Positions 63,971 through 64,000 of a stretch of 64,000 nucleotides of DNA are shown here, piece by piece. How positions within the stretch are numbered: position 1 is the first letter of the stretch; each line of letters starts with the position of its first letter. The stretch is from CAWULT01 sp963923455 (GTDB lineage: Bacteria > Acidobacteriota > Vicinamibacteria > Vicinamibacterales > UBA2999), in contig CAWULT010000003.1 in the NCBI GenBank assembly GCA_963923455.1, positions 1 through 64,000 of the forward strand. Reading direction: 5' to 3'. The translations under genes and the position numbers were made by a program. The notes beneath the pieces were generated by a model. That model was given only the letters and a program-made list of their open reading frames with translations. It was not told where the DNA came from and did not search any database.

Positions 63971-64000
63971 CAAGCGTCGGCTTATCCGTGATATAAAGAG

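Overview
The window is GC-rich, densely coding bacterial chromosome containing the replication-origin region. Several things point to an acidobacterium, most likely of the Vicinamibacteria group: paired DUF1592/DUF1552 secreted proteins, an alternative complex III fused to a caa3 oxidase operon, the high GC content, and one copy of what looks like a dispersed element whose translation contains LKADTT (VVSALRR on the other strand). This placement is inference from gene content and was not tested by a tree.

Left part (1-20.5 kb) is accessory. It holds the N-terminal part of a ROK sugar kinase, a secreted DUF1592 / DUF1552 / ankyrin-repeat trio, a hybrid histidine kinase, a small diheme cytochrome, a two-subunit YeeE/YedE-type membrane pair with a secreted partner, a split NosR-like electron-transfer pair (FMN-binding protein plus membrane polyferredoxin), an RDD protein, a PLD-helicase-DUF3427 protein with a small truncated ORF behind it, a flippase, a pirin, and an ApbE flavin transferase that could flavinylate the FMN-binding protein.

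Middle part: a medium-chain dehydrogenase is followed by a 12-gene leftward respiratory operon (34.5-21.6 kb). Its order is actA-B-C-D-E-F, a one-TM protein, SCO, then coxII, coxI, coxIII and a coxIV-cytochrome c fusion. Electrons would pass from quinol through ACIII to the caa3 oxidase. Next come a zinc-ribbon protein, a half-degenerate protein disulfide oxidoreductase, an exported arylmalonate-decarboxylase-like enzyme, tRNA-Ser(UGA) directly behind serS, a FmdB zinc ribbon and a DUF885 protein with an altered metal motif.

Right part (40.3-64 kb) is housekeeping. Rightward rsmI, glmU, glmS and pcrA/uvrD face leftward dnaA-dnaN-gyrB-gyrA. The origin most probably lies between dnaA and rpmH (54.76-55.20 kb). 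The rightward arm is rpmH-rnpA-yidD-yidC-khpB-mnmE-mnmG-rsmG-parA-parB, with two perfect parS sites between rsmG and parA.

The observations I consider most worth following up are: the exported AMDase-like enzyme with the complete decarboxylase active-site signature; the split NosR-like pair with a likely CTG start and a nearby ApbE; the coxIV-cytochrome c fusion; the serS/tRNA-Ser pair; three genes whose -10 boxes sit exactly 6 nt before the start codon (probable leaderless mRNAs); DnaA-box clusters on both sides of dnaA; and the PLD-helicase-DUF3427 locus with a decayed neighbour.
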